The notes below the pieces were generated by a model. It was not told the DNA's origin. It did not search any database and saw nothing but the letters and a program-made list of their open reading frames with translations. Source: Lachnospiraceae bacterium UBA5899 (GTDB lineage Bacteria > Bacillota > Clostridia > Lachnospirales > Lachnospiraceae). From it: a stretch of 64,000 bases of DNA. The stretch is taken from positions 44,945 to 108,944 of the forward strand of contig DJEL01000043.1 in assembly GCA_002432425.1 (NCBI GenBank), in the 5' to 3' direction. Made by a program: the position numbers and the translations under genes. Positions 42,375 through 49,920 of this stretch are shown here, piece after piece (the first letter of the stretch is position 1; each line of letters starts with the position of its first letter).

Positions 42375-42568
42375 AACGATTACCTCCTTCAAGAAAAGTC
42401 TGTTGTGTTTTGTTATTTTCTATTTTACAAATCTTTGTGATGAAAAAATGGAGAAAATGTGTGCAAAATGTGAAATCAGTGGAAAAAAATTTTGTTTCGT
42501 GGTAAGGTAAAAATCAGTAGAAACAGAACATATTTACTTTGAAATCATAAAATCATGGAAAGAATAAA

Positions 42569-43867
42569 ATGAAGAACGAGAAAAAGAAATTACTAATCTA
42601 TATAGCGGGCGGCTGCGGAGCGCTGGCGCTGGGACTGGGAATTGTGGCGTACCGGCATCCGCATGTGGCAGCAGCCAACGGAGCAGTGGTATCGGCAGCC
42701 GGAAATGACATGGAGCGGGCGGCAGCGGATATATCTGACTCGGACAACACGGCAACGGAGACAACGGTTTCCGGCAATGCAGCCGCGGCGTTTTCCACCC
42801 AGGCTTTGGAGGGGGGCATGACGCTGGCGGACCTCCCGGCGCTGACCATTGCGTCCGGCGTTTCCTTTGCCGAGGTGCAGGACCCGGAAGCCATCAGCTT
42901 TGCCGTAGCGCCGGATGAAGAAGAGTCGGAATACGCAAACCTGGCGATTGCCAAAGTTACCGATTATGTGAATGTGCGCAGCCTGCCCGGCACGGACGGC
43001 GAGATTGTGGGAAAGATTTATAACGGTTCCGTGGCGCAGGTGCTGGCAACGGCGGGGGACAATGACGACTGGTTCCAGATTATTTCCGGCGATGTGGAAG
43101 GCTTTATCAAAGCGGAATATTTCTTATACGGCGAAGAAGCGGAAGCGGTGATTGACCAGTATGTAACGTATTATGCGACGGTACTGGCGGACCGTCTGAA
43201 TGTAAGAGAAGAGCAGTCCGCGGACAGCAAGCGGATTGGTTACATAGACAACGGCGAGAATGTCAAAGTGGTGGAAGATTGCGGAGACTGGCTGAAAGTG
43301 CAGTATACGGACAGCAAACAGGGTTATGTTTCGGCGGAATACGTTTCCGTGTATGAAGAATTTGTGTATGCCAAATCCATAGAGGAGGAACGCCGGGAAG
43401 AGGCGGAACGGCAGGCACTGGCGGCGAGAGCGCAGGAAGCGGAGCAGAGCACCCCGGAGGTGATTGGCAACATTACCTTCCCGACCAACCAGTACACTTC
43501 CAATGAGGAGCTGCGTACCGCCATTGTGGACTATGCGATGCAGTATCTGAGCAACAAATATGTGCACGGCGGCAGAAGCCTGGCAGGCGGAACGGACTGT
43601 TCCGGTTTTACCTGTTATATCTATAAAGACTTTGGCTATTCCATAAGCCGTACCCCCAGCGGACAGTATTCCACCAATGGCAGAAGCATTGGCTACGACG
43701 AAATCCAGCCGGGCGATATTATCTGCTACGGCAAAAGCAAATGTACGCATGTGGGACTGTATATCGGCGACGGACAGATTATCCATTCCGCCAATTCCAG
43801 AAAGGGTGTCATTATCAGTGCGGCGGACTACGACAACATATTGGCAATTAAGAATGTAATCGATTAA
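42569..43867 (+). CDS. SH3-domain NlpC/P60 (C40) peptidoglycan hydrolase
   Basis: A 432-residue exported protein. A signal anchor (residues 8-28) is followed by a low-complexity region, two bacterial SH3 repeats (AKVTDYVNVRSLPGTDGEIVGKIYNGS and ADRLNVREEQSADSKRIGYIDNGE), a charged helix (SIEEERREEAERQALAARAQEAEQ), and an NlpC/P60 domain from about 310: GGTDCSGFTCYIYKDFG (catalytic Cys near 345) and CTHVGLYIGDGQIIHSAN (catalytic His). It should cut stem-peptide bonds in the wall. A terminator follows directly. Confidence 0.93.
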   Translation: MKNEKKKLLIYIAGGCGALALGLGIVAYRHPHVAAANGAVVSAAGNDMERAAADISDSDNTATETTVSGNAAAAFSTQALEGGMTLADLPALTIASGVSFAEVQDPEAISFAVAPDEEESEYANLAIAKVTDYVNVRSLPGTDGEIVGKIYNGSVAQVLATAGDNDDWFQIISGDVEGFIKAEYFLYGEEAEAVIDQYVTYYATVLADRLNVREEQSADSKRIGYIDNGENVKVVEDCGDWLKVQYTDSKQGYVSAEYVSVYEEFVYAKSIEEERREEAERQALAARAQEAEQSTPEVIGNITFPTNQYTSNEELRTAIVDYAMQYLSNKYVHGGRSLAGGTDCSGFTCYIYKDFGYSISRTPSGQYSTNGRSIGYDEIQPGDIICYGKSKCTHVGLYIGDGQIIHSANSRKGVIISAADYDNILAIKNVID

Positions 43868-43902
43868 AAAAGAGCCTTTGGAAAATTTCCAAGGGCTCTT
43901 TT
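43868..43902. terminator. Bidirectional terminator
   Basis: AAGAGCC-T-TTGGAAA (43870-43884) pairs with TTTCCAA-G-GGCTCTT (43886-43900), flanked by A's and T's. It ends the C40 gene and, from the other side, the small peptide gene. Confidence 0.87.
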
Positions 43903-43906
43903 ATCA

Positions 43907-43972
43907 TTAGCATCCGAAACAGTTACGGATAAGGTTAAGCAGATTGCAGTTATTGAAAAATTTGAAACACAT
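43907..43972 (-). CDS. 21-residue four-cysteine peptide
   Basis: On the minus strand ATG (43970-43972) to TAA (43907-43909) encodes MCFKFFNNCNLLNLIRNCFGC. AAGGAGG (43981-43987) lies 8 bp upstream, an ideal site, and a terminator lies right after the stop. A consensus promoter at 44105-44133 and a folded leader precede it. Four cysteines in 21 residues with a hydrophobic middle suggest a membrane-active or disulfide-linked peptide, or a metal binder; it is not a known lantibiotic or SCIFF peptide. Coding status is supported by signals, not by homology. It is downstream of two ABC exporter genes on the same strand. Confidence 0.6.
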   Translation of the reverse strand: MCFKFFNNCNLLNLIRNCFGC

Positions 43973-43994
43973 ACTATTTACCTCCTTTTCAGAT

Positions 43995-44101
43995 TTTGTG
44001 CCCGGCGGTTCTGCGTTGCAGAAGATGGTATCTATGGATTATTTTGTCCGGCGTCTGACGTGTTGCCTGTCAGTTTGTAGTACGCCTTGCCTGAGCACAA
44101 A
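43995..44101 (-). ncRNA. Structured 5' leader of the four-cysteine peptide gene
   Basis: On the minus strand TTTGTGC/GCACAAA-type arms (44095-44101 with 43995-44001) close a domain of 107 nt. Inside, GGCGT (44050-44054)/ACGCC (44082-44086) stacks on CTGAC (44055-44059)/GTCAG (44069-44073), and TTCTGC-GTT-GCAGAA (44009-44022) makes a tight hairpin. It begins a few bases after the predicted transcription start and ends 8 bp before the ribosome site. It resembles a cis-regulatory aptamer, but I match it to no known riboswitch class. Confidence 0.5.
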
Positions 44102-44104
44102 TGA

Positions 44105-44133
44105 ATTGTAACAATTTTGTAACAATTACGCAA
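44105..44133 (-). promoter_or_regulatory. Promoter of the peptide/leader unit
   Basis: Minus strand: TTGCGT (44128-44133), 17 bp, TACAAT (44105-44110). It lies just past the stop of the second ABC gene, so the peptide can be made independently of the marR operon. Confidence 0.62.
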
Positions 44134-44173
44134 TGGGAGATGAATGGTAAAACTGGAAGCTACTTCCAATCCC

Positions 44174-46126
44174 TTATTCCAAATCAAAAGCACCGGTGTA
44201 CAACTGGTAATAGGTGCCCTTTTCGGCAATCAGTTTTTCATGGTTGCCGCGTTCGATGATACGTCCGTGGTCGAGTACCATAATCACATCGGAGTTCTGG
44301 ACGGTGGAAAGTCTGTGGGCAATGACAAATACCGTACGTCCCTGCATCAGCTTATCCATACCGCTCTGTACGAGAGCTTCCGTTCGGGTATCGATAGAAG
44401 AGGTTGCTTCGTCCAAAATCATGACCGGCGGATTGGAAACAGCCGCTCTGGCAATGGAAATAAGCTGGCGCTGTCCCTGGGAAAGACCGCTGCCGTCACC
44501 CTTTAAGACAGTGTTGTAGCCGTCCGGCAGCATGCGGATAAAGCTGTCGGCATTGGCAAGCTTTGCGGCGGCAATGCATTCTTCATCCGTAGCATTGGGA
44601 TTGGAGTAACGTAAGTTTTCCATAATTGTGCCGGTAAATAAGTTAACATCCTGCAGTACCATGCCGAGGGAACGGCGCAGGTCCGCTTTTTTGATTTTGT
44701 TGATGTTGATGCCGTCGTAACGGATTTTACCGTCGGCAATATCATAAAAACGGTTAATCAGGTTGGTAATGGTGGTTTTGCCCGCACCGGTGGAACCGAC
44801 AAAGGCAACCTTTTCGCCGGGGTTCGCATACAGGGTAATGTCGTGCAGAATTTCCTTGTCGGGATTGTAACCGAAGTCCACATGATCCAGTACGATTTCA
44901 CCCCGCAGGCGGGTATAGGTAACGGTACCGTCGTGGTGGGGATGTTTCCATGCCCAGACACCGGTGTAGCGGTCGGTTTCGGTAAGAGAACCATCTTCGT
45001 TTTCCACGGCATTTACCAGGGTAACATAACCTCCGTCGGTTTCGGGCGCTTCGTCCATGAAAGCGAAGATACGGGAAGCACCTGCAAGAGCTGTGACGAT
45101 GGAGTTATACTGGTTGGAAATCTGGGAAATCGGCTGGGTAAAGTTTCTCGACAGCGTCAGGAATGAAGCAATCATACCGACGGTCATGGTGTGGAAGCCG
45201 GTCAGCCCTAAATTGGGAACTTTGGCAATGGCAAGGTAAGCGCCTAAAACGGCAACGATCACATACTGGATGTAACCGAGGGCGTTCATAAGAGGCATCA
45301 TGGCGCCGCCGTGACCGTTTGCCTTGGCGGAATTTTCTTCCCACCGTTTATTGCGGCGGACCATTTCCTCACGGGCTTTTCCTTCGTGACAGAAGACCTT
45401 GATAACCTTCTGACCGTTAATCATTTCCTCAATGTAGCCGTCCAAATCGGCAAGGGTTTTCTGCTGCGCCATAAAGTAGCGGCCGCTTTTCTTCATAATA
45501 ATTTTGGCAAACTGCATAACGAGGAAAAGCACCGCCAGCACCACGATTGTCAGCCAGACACTGATGTTCAGCATGCAGAAGAACACGGCGGTAATGGTAA
45601 ATGCGGAAGAAATAAGCTGCGCCATGGACTGGGCAATCATCTGCCGCAGGGCATCCGTATCGTTGGTGTAAAGACTCATGATGTCGCCGTGGGTGTGGGA
45701 GTCAAAATAACGGATGGGCAGCTTCTGCATTTTTTCAAACATTTCATCACGGATGGTTTTTAAGGTGCCCTGGGCTGCGGTTACCATCTGTCTGTTATAA
45801 AGATAAGTGGATAACGCGCCTACCAGGTAAATCACCGCCATGACAGCAAGCGCCTTGATAAGCCCGGAATAATCAGGGGCTCCGGCGGAGGCTAAAAGCG
45901 GCGTGATGTAATCGTCAATCAGGGACTGCAGAAACATAGAGGAGGCAGCGCTCGCCAATGCGGAAAGAAGAATGCAGACGGTAACTAAAATCAGGGTGCC
46001 CCTGTATGCCTTCAGGTAGGAAAGCAGTCTTTTTAAGGTTTTCATATCCAGCTTCTGCCGGGGGCGTTTGCCGAAATCGGGTTCTTTGCCGGGCATGGCT
46101 TTTGTTTCGTTTTTTTCGTTAGGCAT
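44174..46126 (-). CDS. ABC exporter half-transporter 2 (permease-ATPase)
   Basis: A 650-residue fusion of six membrane helices (about 30-330) and an ATPase domain: FVGSTGAGKTTITNL (Walker A), GSGLSQGQRQLISIARA (signature), VMILDEATSSIDTRTE (Walker B) and the VIAHRLST H loop. It almost surely forms a heterodimer with the product of the upstream gene. An insertion of about 35 residues (YVTLVNAVENEDGSLTETDRY...) lies before the ATPase, as is common in this subgroup. The start at 46126 overlaps the upstream stop by 8 bp and has AAGGAGAG; the frame is open to 46177 inside the previous gene. Confidence 0.95.
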   Translation of the reverse strand: MPNEKNETKAMPGKEPDFGKRPRQKLDMKTLKRLLSYLKAYRGTLILVTVCILLSALASAASSMFLQSLIDDYITPLLASAGAPDYSGLIKALAVMAVIYLVGALSTYLYNRQMVTAAQGTLKTIRDEMFEKMQKLPIRYFDSHTHGDIMSLYTNDTDALRQMIAQSMAQLISSAFTITAVFFCMLNISVWLTIVVLAVLFLVMQFAKIIMKKSGRYFMAQQKTLADLDGYIEEMINGQKVIKVFCHEGKAREEMVRRNKRWEENSAKANGHGGAMMPLMNALGYIQYVIVAVLGAYLAIAKVPNLGLTGFHTMTVGMIASFLTLSRNFTQPISQISNQYNSIVTALAGASRIFAFMDEAPETDGGYVTLVNAVENEDGSLTETDRYTGVWAWKHPHHDGTVTYTRLRGEIVLDHVDFGYNPDKEILHDITLYANPGEKVAFVGSTGAGKTTITNLINRFYDIADGKIRYDGININKIKKADLRRSLGMVLQDVNLFTGTIMENLRYSNPNATDEECIAAAKLANADSFIRMLPDGYNTVLKGDGSGLSQGQRQLISIARAAVSNPPVMILDEATSSIDTRTEALVQSGMDKLMQGRTVFVIAHRLSTVQNSDVIMVLDHGRIIERGNHEKLIAEKGTYYQLYTGAFDLE

Positions 46127-47870
46127 TTTCGCGCTCTCCTTTCTGCTGGGATGCAAATACTTCGCGGTAAATATCACAGGTCTTTAACAGTTCCTCATGG
46201 GTGCCCATGGCATTGATTTTTCCGTCGTCTAAGACAATGATCTTGTCCGCGTTCTGCACGGAACTGATTCGCTGTGCAATAATGATTTTGGTGGTTTCGG
46301 GTAAATATTCTTTAAGTCCTTTTTGAATGAGGGCATCAGTGCGGGTATCCACGGCGCTGGTGGAGTCGTCCAAAATCAGCACCTTGGGGTTCTTAAGCAG
46401 TGCACGGGCAATACAGAGACGCTGCTTCTGACCGCCGGAAACATTGGTGCCGCCCTGCTCAATATAGGTTTCGTAACCCTTCGGCATGGCATTGATAAAT
46501 TCATCCGCACAGGCAAGACGGCAGGCTTCTTTTATTTCCTCATCGGTGGCATTTTCATCGCCCCAGCGCAGGTTTTCCGCAATGGTGCCGGAAAACAGTT
46601 CGTTTTTCTGAAGCACCATGGCAACGGCGTTGCGCAGGGTATCCAGGTCGTATTTCCGTACATCCACACCGCCCAGCGTCAGGCTGCCGGAGGTAACGTC
46701 GTAGAGTCTCGGAATGAGCTGCACCAGGGAAGACTTGGAAGAACCGGTACCGCCGATGATGCCGAAGGTTTCACCGGAAGCAATGTGCAGGTTGATGTTA
46801 CTTAATACTTTTTTATCGGCTTTGGAAGCGTAAACAAATTCTACATTATTGTAGTTGATTTCGCCGTCAGCCACATGCATAACCGGATTTTCCGGATTGG
46901 CAATATCCGTTTTTTCCTGCAGGATTTCCGCGATTCGTCCGGCAGAAGAGCTGGCAATGGTAATCATGGCAAATACCATGGAAAGCATCATCAGGCTGGA
47001 CAAAATCTGAATGGAATAGGTGATGAGCGCGGTCAAATCGCCGGTGGTTAAGCCAAGAGCGGCGTTGTTCCCGCTGGCAACAATGGCTTTTGCCCCAATC
47101 CAGGAGGTTAAAATCATACAGGTATACATGCAGATCTGCATCAGGGGAGAGTTTAAGGCAAGCATCTGCTCCGCCTTGGCAAAGCCCTTGTAAATATCCT
47201 GGGAAATTTTCTTGAATTTACTGATTTCCAGGTCTTCCCGGTTGCAGGACTTTACCACGCGGATGCCGCGGAGATCTTCCTGCACGACGTTGTTTAAGTC
47301 GTCATAGGTGTGAAAAACTTTTTCAAAAACAGGATGCACCTTGCGGACAATCAGAGCAAGCAGAACGCCCAGTACCGGTACAATCGCCAGGAAAATAAGG
47401 GAAATCTGACGGTTGATGCGGAAGGAAACAATCATGGATACAATTAACATAACGGGTCCGCGGACCGCTAATTTGATTAACATCTGGTAGGCATTCTGCA
47501 CGTTGGTTACGTCCGTGGTCAGACGGGTAACGATGGATGCCGTGGAAAAACGGTCGATGTTGGAAAAAGCAAAGGTCTGCATGTTGTCGTACATATCCTG
47601 ACGTAAGTTTGCGGAAAATCCGGTTGACGCTTTCGCTGCGGTGTAGGCGGAAAGCATACCGGTGGCAAGCTGCAGCAAGGCAAAAATAAGCAGCAGAATG
47701 CCAAACTTCCAGACCATGGTCATATTGCTTTTTTCAATACCGCTGTCGATTAAATTGGACATGCACAGAGGAATTACAATTTCAAAAATAACTTCTATGC
47801 CGGAAAAAAAGATGGCTGCCAAAGAGCTTTTTTTGTATTCTCTTAAGCTTCCTGCTAATGTTTTTAACAT
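46119..47870 (-). CDS. ABC exporter half-transporter 1 (permease-ATPase)
   Basis: A 583-residue fusion with six membrane helices and an ATPase domain: IGGTGSSKSSLVQL (Walker A with GTGSSKSS, so the usual lysine is present), NVSGGQKQRLCIARALLKNPKVLILDDSTSAVDTRTD (signature plus Walker B) and the Q-type switch IAQRISSV. In the Walker B region the catalytic glutamate is replaced by D (ILDDSTS), as in the degenerate site of heterodimeric exporters such as BmrCD. That fits pairing with the downstream half-transporter. It overlaps marR by 7 bp. Probable drug or peptide export. Confidence 0.95.
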   Translation of the reverse strand: MLKTLAGSLREYKKSSLAAIFFSGIEVIFEIVIPLCMSNLIDSGIEKSNMTMVWKFGILLLIFALLQLATGMLSAYTAAKASTGFSANLRQDMYDNMQTFAFSNIDRFSTASIVTRLTTDVTNVQNAYQMLIKLAVRGPVMLIVSMIVSFRINRQISLIFLAIVPVLGVLLALIVRKVHPVFEKVFHTYDDLNNVVQEDLRGIRVVKSCNREDLEISKFKKISQDIYKGFAKAEQMLALNSPLMQICMYTCMILTSWIGAKAIVASGNNAALGLTTGDLTALITYSIQILSSLMMLSMVFAMITIASSSAGRIAEILQEKTDIANPENPVMHVADGEINYNNVEFVYASKADKKVLSNINLHIASGETFGIIGGTGSSKSSLVQLIPRLYDVTSGSLTLGGVDVRKYDLDTLRNAVAMVLQKNELFSGTIAENLRWGDENATDEEIKEACRLACADEFINAMPKGYETYIEQGGTNVSGGQKQRLCIARALLKNPKVLILDDSTSAVDTRTDALIQKGLKEYLPETTKIIIAQRISSVQNADKIIVLDDGKINAMGTHEELLKTCDIYREVFASQQKGERENA

Positions 47871-48307
47871 GGGGTATCCTCCTCTTCGGTATTTAAGTTT
47901 TCATAAATGGTTTGTAATAAAAAAGTAAGCTCTTTCACCTGTTCCTCGGATAAGGATGCAAACAGTTTTTTGTCCTGCCTGCGGATGACGTCCTTCATTT
48001 CCTTGTCAACCTGAACGGCTTTTTCCGTAAGCACCACTATTTTGTTGCGTTTGTCCGCGGAGTCCGGATGAAAGGTAATAAATCCGTTCTGCTCTAAGCG
48101 GGACACTATACCCACAACCGTAGGATGGGTTACGGAAAGAAATTCTTCGATTTCCTTCTGGGTGGCTTCTCCGTTGTGGTCGGACAAAAAGCAGAGAACC
48201 CGGGACTGCGTCATGGTAAGTCCGTGCGCCTTTAAGTCGGCATCGGCTTTGGTGCGGAGCTTATCGGTAATCAGCTTAAAATAAACGCCGGTTTCCAGTT
48301 GCTGCAT
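47864..48307 (-). CDS. MarR-family regulator of the ABC exporter
   Basis: A 147-residue winged-helix protein: MTQSRVLCFLSDHNGEATQKEIEEFLSVTHPTVVGIVSRLEQNGFITFHPDSADKRNKIVVLTEKA is the full MarR DNA-binding signature with the DxR wing. I use ATG 48307, with AAAGGAG 6 bp upstream. It heads the operon with both half-ABC genes and has two palindromic operators over its own promoter, so it should repress the exporter until a ligand binds. Confidence 0.94.
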   Translation of the reverse strand: MQQLETGVYFKLITDKLRTKADADLKAHGLTMTQSRVLCFLSDHNGEATQKEIEEFLSVTHPTVVGIVSRLEQNGFITFHPDSADKRNKIVVLTEKAVQVDKEMKDVIRRQDKKLFASLSEEQVKELTFLLQTIYENLNTEEEDTPC

Positions 48308-48370
48308 GGGAAACTCCTTTCTTTGCATAAATAATTTCTTTATATAAAAAATTATTTACATAAAAAAATC

Positions 48371-48406
48371 TGTAGCACACTACATAAACATATGTAGCAC
48401 GCTACA
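48371..48406. promoter_or_regulatory. Tandem MarR operators
   Basis: TGTAGCACACTACA (48371-48384, one mismatch in the dyad) and TGTAGCACGCTACA (48393-48406, perfect dyad) start 22 bp apart, two helical turns, just downstream of the -10 box. Binding would block transcription start. Confidence 0.82.
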
Positions 48407-48407
48407 G

Positions 48408-48436
48408 ATTATAGTAAAAGGAATTTAAATTGTCAA
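48408..48436 (-). promoter_or_regulatory. Consensus promoter of the marR-ABC operon
   Basis: Minus strand: TTGACA (48431-48436), 17 bp, TATAAT (48408-48413), a perfect sigma-A promoter next to the two operators. Confidence 0.88.
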
Positions 48437-48496
48437 TACGTTTACAAAATTTTTAGATTTTTTTAGAGCAGCAGTTTTTTCTGACAGAAAAGCACC

Positions 48497-49798
48497 TTAC
48501 GGAAGTACCAGGGACTTTGGCAGTACGAAATCACCGAAGATTTCCGCGCTCCATTCCTTCAGCTTGTCCGCTTTTAAGCTGACGCCGCCGTATCCGCGGA
48601 TACCGTGTGCAGCGGCAAGCTCCTGTGTATAGTCCTCCAGAAGGTAAATGTGGTCGAAGCGGACGGGACCGCTCTTGTACTGGCATACCAGAGGGATGAC
48701 GCCGGATTTTTCCTCATCGATGGTAACACCGCCTGCGGTTGCCTCAAAGGTCACCCATGCCATACCTTCCAGCATACTGATGGCATCCTTCTGGGTGGAA
48801 ACATAGTTGCCGAGGGAATAGTAGCAGAGAGCTTTGTTGCCGTTATCCGCCTCTACCCATTCAATGGGCTCCACCACATGGGGATGGGTTCCGATGATGA
48901 TATCGGCGCCCGCCTCCGCCATCTGCCGGGCAAATTCCTTCTGATAAGAAGAGGGAGTGGTGACATATTCCGTACCCCAGTGAGGGAAGACCAGAACCAC
49001 ATCGGCAAGTGCGTCCGCTTTTTCAATATCGGCAATCACCTGCGGATTTAAGGTGGTAAAATCAATGACATTGGTCCGCTCATCGTAGGCACAGAGCATA
49101 TTCAGGTGCCCTTCTATGGAAGAAGGCAAAATCTCCGCATTGGGTCCGTAGGTATAATTGAGGATGGCAAAGGTGACGCCGTCAATGGTAAGGAGCGGAA
49201 TTTCTCCGGCTTCGGACGGGTCATCAAAAATGCCCACCATCAGCACTTCCGGGTGGGTTTTCCAGAAAGCAATGCAGGAGAGCAGACCGGCAATGCCCTG
49301 GTCAGCGGAATGGTTGGAGGCATGCAGCACCACGTTAAAGCCAGCAGCGGCAATGGCATCGCCCACCTCTGTCGGAGAGTTGAACCGGGGATAGCCGGAA
49401 AAGCCCCTCTCGTTGCCGCCTAAAATGGTTTCCTGATTGATGACTTTGATATCCGCAGCAGCCAGAAAATCCGCAATGTCCGTGTACAGCAGGGAATAAT
49501 CGTAGCTGCCGTCCGCCTGTTTGCCGGAGGCTACAATGCCCATGTGCATCAGGTTATCGCCCACCGCCATAAGCGTGATTTCTTTGGAAATGGGCTTGTC
49601 CATTTCCGGCATAACCTCCGGAAGAATATCCTTCGCCAGAGGAGAAAAATCCTGCGTAAGGTAAAGCCTGAGATTTCCGGGCATCTCCGCTACGGCAGCC
49701 GTGTCAGCCACTTGCGTATCGTCCGCCGTGATGCTTGCGGTCAGAAATAATGTAATTGGTAGAATAATGCAAATAAGTATGTTTTTTAAGGTTTTCAT
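48497..49798 (-). CDS. CapA-family (PGA_cap) metallophosphatase-like protein
   Basis: A 433-residue exported protein. A signal anchor (residues 5-22) is followed by the PGA_cap domain from about 55: ITLMAVGDNLMHMGIV, INQETILGG, FNVVLHASNHSADQGIAGL, VVLVFPHWGTEYVTTPSSYQKEFARQMAEAGADIIIGTHPHVVEPIEW and CYYSLGNYVS. Family members take part in poly-gamma-glutamate capsule formation or act as wall-associated phosphatases; the role here is unknown. There is no ribosome site: the -10 box lies 6 bp before the ATG, so the mRNA appears leaderless. The longer frame to 49888 crosses that promoter. Confidence 0.9.
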   Translation of the reverse strand: MKTLKNILICIILPITLFLTASITADDTQVADTAAVAEMPGNLRLYLTQDFSPLAKDILPEVMPEMDKPISKEITLMAVGDNLMHMGIVASGKQADGSYDYSLLYTDIADFLAAADIKVINQETILGGNERGFSGYPRFNSPTEVGDAIAAAGFNVVLHASNHSADQGIAGLLSCIAFWKTHPEVLMVGIFDDPSEAGEIPLLTIDGVTFAILNYTYGPNAEILPSSIEGHLNMLCAYDERTNVIDFTTLNPQVIADIEKADALADVVLVFPHWGTEYVTTPSSYQKEFARQMAEAGADIIIGTHPHVVEPIEWVEADNGNKALCYYSLGNYVSTQKDAISMLEGMAWVTFEATAGGVTIDEEKSGVIPLVCQYKSGPVRFDHIYLLEDYTQELAAAHGIRGYGGVSLKADKLKEWSAEIFGDFVLPKSLVLP

Positions 49799-49804
49799 GG
49801 CACG

Positions 49805-49833
49805 ATTATAGCATAGATTGGAATGGATGTCTA
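49805..49833 (-). promoter_or_regulatory. Promoter that starts at the CapA-like ATG (leaderless)
   Basis: Minus strand: TAGACA (49828-49833), 17 bp, TATAAT (49805-49810), then six bases (49799-49804) to ATG 49798. Transcription would begin at the A of the start codon. Confidence 0.72.
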
Positions 49834-49920
49834 AAGAAAACGGCTGCGGGAAGCAGCCGATACAAAAACTGTTTGCCCGGGAAAGCATCCTGTGCCATAA
49901 TAAAAAAAGGGGGTAAGCGT

